Part shown: positions 1-12,620 of the stretch, one piece after another
How positions within the stretch are numbered: the stretch's first letter is position 1
Layout of the letters: every line of letters begins with the position of its first letter
NCBI GenBank assembly: GCA_013396915.1
Contig: VWZL01005154.1
Location: 1 to 64,000, forward strand
Origin: Stercorarius parasiticus
Lineage: Eukaryota; Chordata; Aves; Charadriiformes; Stercorariidae
Length of the DNA stretch: 64,000 nucleotides
Reading direction: 5' to 3'
Made by a program: the position numbers and the translations under genes
Notes under the pieces: model-generated
Database searches by the model: none
Seen by the model: only the letters and a program-made list of their open reading frames with translations
Told to the model about the DNA's origin: nothing

Positions 1-320
1 GGCACTCCAGGAACCTCCTGGCTTGTCTAAAGCTTGCTGTGTTACTTTACCAGCAGATGTCGGTGTGGTTGAAACCCGCCAGCAGGGCAAGAGCCTTCGA
101 GTGCAATGCCTCCTGTAGCTGGAGGAAGAAGGCTTCATCAGCAGGTTCCCCTTGATCAAGCGGCCTGCAGTAGACACCAACCACAAGGTTCCCCTTGTTG
201 CCACAGTCTCTGATCCCTACCCATAAGCTTTCGACTTCCTCTTGGCTGTTCCTGGAGTACACGAGCACTTCAAGTCCCCCGGATGGGCTCACAAGCAAGG
301 ACAGGGAGAATGTCTGCAGA
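1..320 (-). mobile_element. CR1 LINE fragment, endonuclease part of ORF2
   Basis: The minus-strand translation of about 47-298 reads as the endonuclease region of a chicken-repeat-1 (CR1) ORF2: segments such as EEVESLWVGIRD, NLVVGVYCRP and FNHTDICW are typical of the family. The frame then hits a TAA stop (about 47-49) and goes on in recognisable CR1 sequence (SNTAS..QARRFLEC) to the window edge, so the copy is dead and continues outside the window. The upper limit near 320 is approximate. Confidence 0.85.
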
Positions 321-2590
321 ACCTCTCAGGGCTGGACGAACAGGGTGCTCAAAGGATTTGGCACTGGCTGTATCTGCAGCCTTCTACTTCTTCAGCTCAC
401 TGATTTGTTTTCATAATAGTTATTAGGCACTGGAAGTTTCAAGTGCCCAGCTAAGCATTTTGAGGAAAGAACTATTATATTCCCCAGCTTTTCCCTGATG
501 GTTGCTGTCAAAAGATGGGATTGCCCAACTTGTCTATCTTTTTGTTCTGACCCAGTACACCCACTCATATGCCAAGCTACGTGGGAAGGTGGGGAAGATC
601 CTGTCACAGTAAAAGGTTCAGCACTGACCAAGCCCTGAGAAACAAAAGAAACCAGAAAATCATTGCTTCATGCCTCTGGCCTAAAGATCTAACTTGTTAA
701 TTCTATCAGTGGAATTACTGGAAATTAAGCACAATTTCAGAGTTTGATTAGCAGAGATTTTTTTGTTTTAAAGTTTCCTTTACAGAGCCCAGACCAGAAA
801 ACGCTCAATGATCTACTAAACTCAGGCTAAAAAACATAAAGGGATGAAGGACCACAATCTGGGATTACTACTGCCTTGTGCCTAAATTACTCTAAATAGA
901 TTAGCTGAACTGCCACGACACAAGATAAACCTGTTTTAAGGCAGAGTGCAGCCCCTTCCTCTGCCCTCTGCATGTTGCCAGGAGCCCAGGTGTGAAAGTC
1001 TTGTTGATACCTGGGGACAAAAGAAGCAGCAAAGCCAAGCTGGATCCTGAGAAACATCCTGATTTCAAGGTTCTTCTAGATTTGTTCAAACCAAGCGATA
1101 AAAAAGCATAATGGTGCTGCAATGGGGCTGAGATTCCCATGTCTATCTTCCGCATCGCTGAGTGCAGGTGACCCATCCCACTCTTCAGAGGTGAGGCTGA
1201 CCCACCCCATCCCTCACCTTGCAGGCACAGCTCCCTCACCCACAGGAACTACAGAACTGCAGACTTTTCACAATCAGACAAGGAGGGGAAGAAACAAGCC
1301 TCCTGATCAAACATCCCTGCACTAATTTCCACCCTGACAGCAGCCTGGAAGTACAACACAGAAATGGCTTCAGAAAAAGCTCAGGGGTCAACATCAAACC
1401 AGCAGTTTTTGACCTGCTTTAATACGGACTCATCAACAGCCTGAAAAATCTTCCTTCCTCCACAATTTCACCTTCTCCTTTAATGTTTCTAGCTACAGAT
1501 TTCTCAGCTGGGTTCTGCCTCTTCCCGAGTACCTAATTAGAAGAACAAACAGCCAAAAGGCAACTGCTGCAGCTCCACTGGGAAATAAGGCAACATGCAG
1601 CATGGGAGAAGGCAGGCGACCAGAGGCAAGACCTGGCATGACACCACGTCTTGATTTCCCAGCCAGACTCAGACATTTCCTCAGGTTTGACTCCAGAAGA
1701 GCCATGTTCTTAGACAGGAGGAGGTAAGGGGCAAGTGAACAGCTGGCAGAGAACTCCTAACAGGGAGACCTGAATGTATGCTCTGAATAAAGAGCTTTTG
1801 GGGTGAACCCTGACCACATCTCCCACATCTGTCTGTTGAAAAGCTACGATGAACACTGCTACAGCATCTCCTCTCTCTCTTCTTCCCCATGGATTACTTG
1901 AGTAAACAGCTGAATAGTTTAGTCTCTCATGGCACAAGTGCCTCTCTTCTCCTCCTATGGTCCCGTAAGTGTTCCAGGAATGAGCTTTCTACCATCTTCA
2001 TATAGTACTCACTTGCTTACCTACTCATTCTCTAGGGGTACTGGGATGTCAACACCAAATCACAGAATCAGTCACACCTTCGTTTCAATACCCAGAAGGG
2101 AGATTTTGGTAAGAGATCAGGCCACCAAGACTACAGAACACAATACTATCAGCTCAAGGCTGTGCCGGGAAGCCAGTGGTAAGAGGCTGTGCAAGCACGC
2201 CAAGGATGCAGAAGCTTCCAGGTACAGATGACAAGGAAGAAAGTGCCAGCACTGGCTTTTGGAGGGCAGCTGATGTGAAAAAAGCAGGCAGACAGAGAGA
2301 TGCCGTCCTGCGCGAGCCAAGGCACACTTGATGCAGCCCTACTGCATGCTAGCTGAACATCTTGCATGCAAAGGTTTCACAATTACATGGGATCCCAGCA
2401 CCAGCTGCTATAGCTCCTTCCTTCTGGCCCATCAATACCTCGGCACTCTAACAGGAGGTCCAACCTCCTCATCTCTTGCTGACCTTCTGTGGATAAAAAA
2501 AACTTTGCCCCACAAGGACCTCAGGAAAGTGAATTCTGTAATTCTGTGAAACGCAGGAAATTAAATGTCGATGATGTAAGAAGAAAAATA
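321..2590. other. non-coding stretch, no gene seen
   Basis: No open frame here resembles a known protein or is flanked by convincing splice sites. The frames present are short, overlap on both strands and have ordinary low-complexity composition. It is probably intronic or intergenic DNA on the 3' side of SLX9. Confidence 0.5.
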
Positions 2591-2598
2591 CAGCAGAT

Positions 2599-3224
2599 AT
2601 GACAAGTGGTGACCTTCAGGGATCCGTACTGAGACCGGTGCTGTTCAACATCTTCATCAATGATTTAGACATTGGGATCAAGTGCACCCTCAGCAAGTTT
2701 AATGATGACACCAAGCTGAGTGGCGCAGTTGATGCGCCAGAGGAACAGGATGTCATCCAGAGGGACCTGGACGAGCTAGAGAGGTGGGCCTGAGCAAACC
2801 TCATGAAGTTCAACAAGGCCAAGTGCAAGGTCCTACACTTGGGTCGGGGCAACCCTCGTTATCAATACAGGCTGGGGGATGACGTGATAGAGAGCAGCCC
2901 TGCGGAAGAGGACTTGGGGGTACTGGTGGATGAAAAGCTGGACATGAGCCAACGATGTGCGCTTGCAGCCCAGAAGGCCAATCGCATCCTGGGCTGCATC
3001 GAAAGAACCGTGGCCAGCAGATCCAGAGAGGTGATTCTCCCCCTCTACTCTGCTCTCGTGAGACCCCACCTGGAGTACTGTGTCCAGCTCTGGAGCCCTC
3101 AGCACAAGAAGGACATGGACCTGTTGGAGTGGGTCCAGAGGAGGGCCACGAGGATGATCCGAGGGCTGGAGCNTCGATGACCTTTAAAGGTCCCTTCCAA
3201 CCCAACGCTTTCTATGATTCTATT
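2599..3224 (+). mobile_element. CR1 LINE, 5'-truncated, reverse-transcriptase C-terminal part plus 3' end
   Basis: The plus strand encodes the late reverse-transcriptase region of CR1 ORF2: [18 protein letters not shown] (the G of the usual PQGSVLGP is R), then a TGA stop at 2791-2793, then [31 protein letters not shown] and [12 protein letters not shown] single N lies at 3172. The element ends with CCCTTCCAACCC and an ATTCTAT-type tail at about 3210-3224, the hallmark CR1 3' terminus. It is a truncated copy inserted in the opposite orientation to the CR1 at the left edge. The internal stop shows it is no longer coding. Confidence 0.93.
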
Positions 3225-6200
3225 TGTAATATTTGGTGACACACACAGGCCCACCTCTGCGGCCTGACTGACATGGTCTTACAAGTTACATGTTGTTTGT
3301 TTGCAAACAGCAAATTCCCAGGCATATGCAGAGTGTAGGATACACATAAAATCAGCCAGTCTACTACCCAGTTTGGCCCAGAGCACATACCCAGAGAGGA
3401 GTATGTGGCTACTAAATTAAAGATGCAAGTGTGACAGAAACTTCCCGTCAGATGTGCACATGGGAATTTTACAAGGAACAAGCAGACATAGCTTGAATTT
3501 TGGAATAAGCCAATGAACAGAAGAAAACAGAATGGGAAGAGAAACAGGAGAGGACTAAAAGCTCTAATCTGCTTCAGGAACAGGTGTGAGGTGAGAAAGG
3601 GGGTTTGGGCAGAACACCATACAATCCAAGACTTTGCAGTGTGCACTGACCAAGTATGAGAGGTGCACTTACTGGAATCACCATGGGGACCACCACTCTG
3701 TTAGCTATCTTGGGCAGCCTCCTGTGGGATGGACTGAAATCCAGTCCTACGTAACCCCGTGTAATGCTGGGAGTTTGTGATTAATTAAGCTAGCCGAGAG
3801 CAGGAGTACAGACAGAGTGAAACTAAAGGGCATTTCCTGCCTACAGCTTCGTGATGGAGAGACTGAGCAAGACACCATCACCCTGACAAACTGGTCATAG
3901 CATTTAACCAGACCTGAACTGCTGCAAAACTCCCGCCACATGCTGTGCAGTGGAAATCTATCATCACAGCAGCTTGCACAACTGGTATGGCACACCATGG
4001 CAGTGCAGGGGAAGAAGGGTGGACACAGCAGGAGACTTCTCTTCCTTAGGTCAAGGTTTGCTAGGGGACAACTCACCTCTCTAAGCTTGGCTCTCTCTGA
4101 AGTGCTGAACGAGTTGCTCTGGCCCATGATCACATGCCCAAGCCCAGGAAAACAAAGCTCCAGGCTCCAGGAAGGCCCACACTGGGATGTTAACCAGATG
4201 CATCCTTTGCTGGGACAAAGGGGCAGGAAGAAAGGTTCAAGCCTCTTCTAAGGAACCCCCAGTGCCTGATCCTGGGTGAGACTAAACAACAAGGAGGAAG
4301 AAAAAAAGGTTTGTCCCACCTTATTTTCTTTCAGGTAGTGCATCAATTTTGCCTTTCAGTGCCATGCTAGTTAATCCAATCAGTCCCTGCCCTTTCAAAC
4401 TGATCGCTGCCTCTGCTTTCCACCTAACCTCCAAACAGTTGCTTCCCAGCCACTCAGGCCAGCATTTCCAGAGTCAGATTTCTATTGTCTACTATATTCT
4501 TACCCTATTTCCTTGTTTAACTGTAATCTCTCCTCTCCTACCCAGTGCTACAGTAGCCAACATTTCCAGTGTTGGCTGTATACCTTATTTTCCAGACAAA
4601 ACCTGCATACCTTATCTTGAAACAAGAAAGATGGAGCAGATGCCTCATATCTCACAGTAGAAAGCCTATGTGTTACATTTCTGTTCTTTACCTGAGATAG
4701 CACTGCCAGCAAACTTCTGCAACATGCAGTGGACAGATTTATTTCTTTCCCTCTTCTTTTTTCCTCACCAATTAATTCCATGACAGATCTGAAAGCCAGC
4801 AGGAAGCGCAGAAGAGAAGAAAGTAAGTACAGACTAATGACTGAAAAACAGACTGGGAAGATTTAGCAATTTTCAGCCAGTTACAAGAACGCTACAGACA
4901 GAAGGGATGAAAAAGCCCAAGCCTAACTTGTACCCATGAAATATTTTAATTACCTCCTCTCGATTCCATCAGGCCTGCCATAGAATTGTATTAAAGGCAA
5001 CTGTGCAAGGTCAGATTCTTAACACTTTCATTTCAGTTTTTAAATTGCACTAGAAATACAGTGACAACTTTATGCTAAAACATCCAAACAGCAGAATTAC
5101 CACATAAATGTATTTGGGACTGGGATCAAGACAGAAACAGAAAAAAATCCACTTTGGCACTGCTTAGCTGCCCCCTTGGCATCCTCTCCACCCCATCCCC
5201 AGCTGTAGGTGTCTGTAGCTTCAGGAGACAAAGAAAAGCCACTGAAACTGTGGGTTGGAGGGAACACGCATCATCCTTGCAGGCTCTTCGCAGCACACGG
5301 AGGGTGACAAGATCATTGCTGCTGTGAACCGCATGGCCACATACCTCTTACTGCTGCAAGGACAGATATTACTGCCATGTGCAAAACCTAACTAGCAGAA
5401 CAAATGAATACAAGAAAAGTCTCCAACATTCCTCTTGCACATTTCTAGGAAGCCTGCTGCCTCCATCCTTTTAGTGGTTTTCATTTGAATACCTCCTCTT
5501 TGCAAGGCTCCCCAGAGATTGACAGGCACTACTGGCTGGCATTCAAATAATTCAAGATCAGCAGCTCATGTCTTTCAATAAAAATAGTCCCCTCCAAAGC
5601 ATTACAAATCCAGCTGCTCAGTAATGTACTAGCCGTGATTAAAGCATCTGCACAAATTTGGAGATGCAATATCACTGCAAGCTAGGATGGCAACTGCAAC
5701 AGAAACCCCAAGAGGCAACATGCAGAAGAGATGCACAAGAGCCTAACATAATGCACACTGGCAACAGCCATGGCCAGCCTCTCCTTGCCTTTCACTCTGT
5801 CCAGTGAGCATGCACTCTTCCTGCCAACCATCAGCAGAAGCTACACACAAAAACCTCATAGAGCTTTAACAGAAGGCACCTTGAAGACTTGAGTTTGAGC
5901 ATTGGTGTCTGGCTTTACCACTAGTAAATAGTACCATTGGGCTAAGAACATACCAGGCCTGACCAAAGCTTCATGCAAGCCAATACCACATGTCCAACAG
6001 GGACAGTGATGAATGCACAAGTATAGAGCGGATGCATTTAGTACCCACAATGAATTTTTATTTGGGGGGATCTCAACAGTTGCTTTGAAGCCCATGCAGG
6101 TACCAGAAATTCAGAATACCTACATGCAAGGAGTCCTGTAACTTAACTGACATTTTCCTGAAGGATCTTCGCCTGTACCCAGCATATTCTAGTTTAATTT

Positions 6201-9200
6201 GATTTCTTCCACTTATCTCACTGGAAGAGACTGGGAACAAGTCTAATCTCTCTTCACCTCTGTGGCAATCTTATTTTAGTAAACTTCATCATCTCCTCTT
6301 TTCTCAGACTGTCATCTTTTCCAGGCAAAAAAGCCCTGATCCATTTAATCATTGCTTATATTCCACACCTCTAGCATCAACACTGAAAAACTGATCTACA
6401 GATAAACATGAATGTTCTGAAATGACTGCATTTGACTGCAGACACTGTTATGAGCTCATATATCCAGGCTGGCTAATGGCTTTTTCCCTTGAGGTGAGCC
6501 ATGTGTGCTTTTTTCTGCCCTTGTGCTAAAGAAGCTCAGTGAACCCTAGTATCACCTTCTACACATTCACAGCCATGAGTACTCAGACAATGCCCACACA
6601 CCAGCAGAAAGAAAAGCAGGAGCAGAGTTTGTAGAGATGCTTCCTTACTGCTCCAATCAGAGTTTTCATGAAGTAATTACTCTGAACCTTACTCAGAGCT
6701 CATTAGGACCACAGCAAAATTTCCACTAGGTTATTTTAACCACTGATTAATTCTCCTTTCCTGGCAGATTTCCTTGGATTCTTTAACATGTCTGGTCTCA
6801 GGCTCCCTGTGGCATTCGTTTGTTTCCCCACTCCCAACACTCCATGCATTGACAGGAAAATGAAAGAAGTAATCACATGTCAGAGCTTGCCCTTGATTTT
6901 TAAGTCTTTGTGGCAGATTAGTGTCGTGCACTCCCCCTCCCCATGCTGTCCTATCTATTGCACAACTGTACGTCAAGGAGTTAATCCCACCATCTGCAGC
7001 TATCAGAGCTCCTGCACACCAGAAAACCCAAACACCTAACAGTTTGGGAGCACCAAGGGAACAGAAAGTCCAACTATATCTTCAACCACTGAACAGTCAC
7101 ATATTAAATGCAATCATATTAACTTATTTTAACCCAATAGCCTGCTTAGTTAACAGATACAAGATAATTTTAGATTTAGACATGGAAAAGAGCTCAACAA
7201 CTCTGTATAATGCCAGCAGACTTTCATTATTTATATAATCTAAGAATTATTAGCTCGATCCTGGTAACATTTTCATCAGCCAGTTCTAACACTGCTTGCG
7301 TTATAAGTGGCTTTATAAACTGCTCCACACACAGAGAACTGCAACACTAACATAAATATAAAGTAGGAAGGAGGGTAAGAATACCCAGGACAGCTTCCCA
7401 AATTGTTTGTGACAGGCATGTATTTGACTTCCAGCCCCCAGCTCACTGTTCAGCTTTGCCTACATGCAGTTGGGCAACAACTGACATGCAAGATTGGCAA
7501 TGCATTACATTGCTGGAGCCTCATTGCCCATTCTTCCCCTCTCCTTTTCTTGGAGCACATACAGAAGATTTCAAAACTGGAAAGCACTTGTAGAATGGAG
7601 CTAGACAAATAATCACTTGCAGAAGTACAAGGCATGAAATCCACAATACTCTGGTCTATGATTGGGGTGGAGAGATAACTCAATTCAATCTCAACCACCT
7701 ATTGCAGGTTAGCTTCTGCTGCACCCAGATACCCACTCCCACTCAACATAAGAACACAGCCCTCTGAGCTCAAAGGGCTGGCAAGTTATGTCCAGACCAG
7801 AAACAAGCTGACCTTTTTCTTCACAGACTATAATTGATACGTAAACACTTCAGCACAAGATCAAGACTGGAGATGCCAAACAGAAGCCCCTAAAGCACAG
7901 ACAAAGGTGATCCGGTGTCTGCATAAAGACAGCATGACCATAACCGACCTTTAACCTTGAAAAGGTCTTACTAATTCTAGCATTCAAACGTGACACTGAA
8001 CAACCTTTTTTTGTGTGGTGGTGGTGTTGATTACACAGTCCAGTGAGCCTAACCCATGAAAACACTCATTACAGGAGGTGCCCAAGCACCTCAAATCTCC
8101 TTCCCTCCTCATGGGTGCACAGACTGTCCTATAAGTGGAACTGGTCCAGACACTGCTTCACCGCCTCTTCCAGTCTCTGACATTTCTGGTGGCTGCAGCT
8201 TTTGTGCTGTCTCAACAGCTCTTCTGCTTCAGCGGACAATTTAGAGCTCCCAAAAGCCCTGAGGCACTAATACAATCACTGGCTCTGCCATCTTACGCAA
8301 CATGTAACACTCCCAAAGCATCTTCCCCGCTGGACAGCCCTACATCTTCCTCCCTGCTCCTGCCTGGCTCCAGGGGACACACAGGAACCATCCCACAGCT
8401 TTACCAAGCACCTCCACAGACCATTGTGATCACTACCTCACTGCAGACCTACGGCACTCTTCATCACCTGCCAAAGCTGGGCTTGACCATTCTGATGGGG
8501 ACCCTTCGTCTTTTCCCGCAATGATTCTTACACAAGAAAATTTCCTTTTTTCAAATAAATCTTAAATTAGAGCAAGCCACTCTACTCCAATATGCCCATC
8601 TGGCTCACTTAAATGAAGATAAAATCTTCAAAAAAGAAAAATCAAGATCTGGGCCCCTCTAGGAAAGGCAGAAGTTATTTTTTTTTCTCCATGCCATCAC
8701 CTCTTCCACTTTTCTTTATTTGAAACTTGCAGGACAGGATCAGTCACCCATCCTGGAACAACATTCCCCTGGTAGAATCTATTTTAAACCAAGCAAAATT
8801 CAAACTGAAACGACAGGGCTCTGCCACTTTGTACTTCATGCTCTCTCACCCCTGCCAGCAGCTCACACAGACAATAACAAGCCTCAGCAAACGACATGAA
8901 CTGCTGCACAGCATTTATACCACGCCTGCATTAGCACAAATGGGTGCTCTCACCACTGCCCCATCTACCCCGTGCAGCGATGAGACTAGCAGCTGCTAGA
9001 AGACTGCTGTTGCAAGAACACCCATGGCATTAAAAGAAATAATAGGGGGTAGGGAAGGACCAAACCGTAGTAGGTTCTCTGACACTCCCTGTGGCCAGTT
9101 TTCAGAGCTGCCAGACATTCGGCATTGCCTTGATCTTCTCTAGTCTGGAACTAGAGCACCAAATCAGAGAGGCCCCAGAACTACCTGTCCCCTCACCTCT

Positions 9201-11932
9201 CTGTGCTTCAGTATCCCCATGCTCACAGGGGAACAGAATCTGGTGTCATTCCTGTAAAGAAAGTGTTCCTCAAACAAAAAAATATGCACCTCTTCCCAAG
9301 TGGTAGTCTTGCAATACTTAGGCTCATCATGCCCAAAATACATTTACTGAGAACACTCGCATCCCCAACAAAATATCATACTAGTTCTCAGAAGAGAGAG
9401 ACTTTCATTGTAAAAGAAGGGTCAGCAGAAGATCTTTCCATATTGCATGGAAGATGCTGGCAGAAGAGTATTTGTTTGTGGTGAGGAGGACTGCTGGCAT
9501 GAGCACTGTGCCTGCTAATTTCCTAATACGGACCAAACAGTCAAATGGGTTTAGATCCACACGTCATGTGTCTGCAGACTCATGACTGGTGTCTCACTCG
9601 GTGTAAGACTGAGTTTAATATTTTAACCTATCGACAGAATATTAATTTTTACCTTATGGACCAAGAGCTGCCAAGCGCTATGAGACATTTTTCACATTTT
9701 TCTGGCTTCGTTCAGCTTTTCTTTCCTGATGAGGACCTTCCCATTAGTCCTGTCTTCGCTGAGGTGTTGCAACAAAGACATGAAGAAATGCCAGCTCCCC
9801 AGTGGATCCCAAACTGAGTGCAAAGCACAATCTGGACTTCTCCAGGTGGTGCGACTGATCCAAGCTGCTGCACCAGGAACAACATTTGCCAGTATTAAGA
9901 AGGCTGTTCTACTTCAGATATTCCACTTCACAATATTGCCACCCTAAAAAATAATGTAGGACAGAAAGCAGCAGCCAAGTACACCCTGTTGTGATAGAGC
10001 TCTCACCCATGTGAGGAACACAAAGCACCTACCAAGTTCTGAGGAACCTGCAGCTATGTGCCCCTTTGGGTGGACACGTGCTCCTTCAGGTAGGGGAGAG
10101 GGAGATATGGAAATCTGCAGGATGTAATGTGAAAACATCCAACACATTCTGGGAAAGAGAGAAAGGTGTTGTGTCTCCCCCTGCCAATCCTCACACATGC
10201 TCCACCAACCTATGCCACCACCCTCTTCAGGAAGAGGAAGATTCAGCAAAGGTTCTCAAAACACAAAACCTATTTGCACATCTTTTGAAATAATCATTTT
10301 CTTCTCATTGATAAAGTTTTGCTTCCACTGAGGACCTTGCAAAACCAGAGCCATCTGTTGGAAACCAATGGCTGATGCTGCTATAACTGAAAAATCCATT
10401 TTTTCTGCTATTCCAGCTGCCTTGAATCAGCTCGTATTTCCCAGAGAGGTCAACAGTGTGCAAAATATTGCTAATAAGATGTGCACCAGAGACGTTCGCT
10501 CCTAGCCAGGATTTCTACATAGATCTTTCTAAAGCCAGAAATACACTAGCTGCAAAGTCAAACAGCACTACAGCCTTCTTCTATGAATGTTACATAATAA
10601 ATAATGCATTTAAGTATTGTGATGTTGGGCTCCAAATCCCAGCCTCACTTAGCTTTTAAAGACTGTGCCATAATTATTAATAGTATTCATATTGCAGAGG
10701 ATGGGGGGGGGGGCATACTATCAGATCTCATTTAAAGATTACTTTCAGATGGAGCAAGTCTGGTTCTTTAACATTTTCTTCAAGCAGAAAAAGGTGGCAG
10801 CAACAGCTGGGGTACAGCAAACAAATCAATAGATGCATATGGACATACAGGTCAAATAAGAATTCGGCTGAGCAAAAAAACAAGTTAGCTGTGAAACATT
10901 CCTTTGGCTGCTTTTCCGCATACAGTGCTAGTCATCTGCGGTTTAATCTTAGAGGAGCTCAATCTCATTTGAGTCTGCAACACAAGCGTCCAAGCAGCAG
11001 TTTTTTACTATAATTGTTCTATGTTTATTTACACAGGGAAATGTTTTCATACGAGCATTGCTGTTTTATACACTTATTACACTAGGAAAAACAGAAGGAG
11101 GAATTTTGTTCTGTGTCCTGCGGAGCAGAAAAATATCATTTAAAAAACATAAAACTGACGTAGAAAAAGGAAGAATTGTTCTGCTGCCCTCTAATGAGCA
11201 CATCCAACATCTGAAAAAGAGCACTCTCAAAGAGAGATGTTCTCTTCGGCCACAGGCATCATGTCCTCTCCTGCTACAGAGCTGTCGGCAATGCAGTCAC
11301 AGCTGGAGCAAGGCAGCACCTCCTACACAGCGAGGACATGCAGAATAAACGCCTGGATGAACCCAAGATCTATTCTGTGCTTTCCTGAACTTAGAGTATA
11401 TGGCTGTGTCCGGTTTTGTTCCCATGCCTTCCCCAAATGGAGGAGGAGAGAATTATGACCTTCAGGACACAAGCAAGTATACCTATCAGCTCACCTCTGC
11501 AGCTTCCACAAGGACAATCCTCCCTCTAAAGCTACCTCCAAAGTATATTTACTGCATTCACCTTCTATGTCCCTTCCTTGGGTTGGTCTGGATGCTATTC
11601 ATATGTTAGATTTCCTCATTCGACCTAGCAAAGAAAATACTGTAACCTAACTGTATGGAGTTAGACCATACGCTTCGCTGACACAGAAGGCCACAATGTT
11701 GTTACAGGTATTGAGGTACAACAGAAACATGGAGGAATGACTTGCTTAAATATCTGTGAGTATTAATGAAAAGCAAAGGAATTCAGTTCTCATGCAAGGG
11801 TGTCTCTGGATCTGCACAATGCTCAGAAGACATTCAGTTGAAAAAGGCAGTAAGGAAGGCAGAAGAACAGCCACGGAGCAACAGTTCTACCTGGTACTGA
11901 ATTTAATCTCAACTTTTATGGACCTACGGTCG
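3225..11932. other. non-coding stretch, probable SLX9 intron or 3' flank
   Basis: These 8.7 kb are A+T-rich and contain only short overlapping frames with no recognisable family. A run of eleven G lies at 10703-10713. One AG/GT-flanked open segment on the minus strand (4692-4788) was examined, but its frame does not fit SLX9. No repeat family could be named by eye. Confidence 0.5.
10703..10713. repeat. poly-G run
   Basis: Eleven consecutive G on the plus strand. Similar G runs occur near 28,334 and 32,396. These are ordinary homopolymers and prone to length errors in assembly. Confidence 0.9.
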
Positions 11933-12620
11933 TGTGGTGGGTTGACCATGGCAAGCTGCCAGTTGCCCACCCAGCTGCTCCCACACTCTTCCCCTCAACA
12001 GGAGAGGGAGGAAACTAAGATGGAAAGTTCGTGGGCTGAGGTAAACAGGGAGATCACTCACTAATTACCATCACAAGCAAAACAGACTCAACCTGGGGAA
12101 AATTAATTTAACGTATTGCAAATTAAAATAGAATCGGGTGGTGAGAAACAAAGACAAATACTAAAACACATTTCCCCACCCGCTGCCGTTCTCCCCAGAC
12201 TCAGCTTCACCCCTTCATTCCCAACTACAGGGAATGTAGTACTACCTCCTACAACGAGCAGCACAGGAGGATGGGGAACGGGGTTACAGTCAGTCCATCA
12301 CATCTCCTGTTAGCTCCTCCTCACATTTATCCACTGTGGTCCTCTCCATGGGCTGCTACAGTGACTAGAGCACCTCCTCTCCACCTTCTCTGACCCTGGT
12401 ATTCACAAGGCTGTTTCTCACTTTTCTTTCCTACTCCTCTGCTGGCCCTGCATCTTTACTCCTTAATTATGTTTTCCCAGAGGCACCACCATCATCGTCA
12501 ACGGGCTCAGCTGTGACTGCAGTAGGTGCTTTGGAGTTGTCTGGACCTGGCTGTGTCCAGCACAGGGCAGCCACAACCTCTCCCCCTGCTACCAAAACCT
12601 TGCCACCTACACCCCATACA
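11933..12620 (-). mobile_element. solo LTR of an avian endogenous retrovirus
   Basis: The segment starts TGTGGTGGGTTGACC and ends CCCCATACA, giving TG..CA ends. Inside are stretches familiar from long terminal repeats common in neoavian genomes: GGGAGATCACTCAC, GGAAAATTAATTTAA, TTTTCCCAGAGGCACCACC and ACCAAAACCTTGCCAC. By comparison with that family the retroviral sense strand is the minus strand; this orientation comes from memory of the family. The length is 688 bp. No gag, pol or env sequence lies next to it, so it looks like a solo LTR. Only GGT is shared by the flanks, so no clear target-site duplication is visible and the ends are approximate. Confidence 0.72.

Noticed and set aside
4692..4788. 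Minus-strand segment bounded by CTTTCAG and GTAAAG with an open frame (SVMELIGEEKRRGKEINL..), a possible SLX9 exon.
   Set aside because: In the phase left by SLX9 exon 2 it hits TAA; the open frame needs a different phase and has no resemblance to SLX9.
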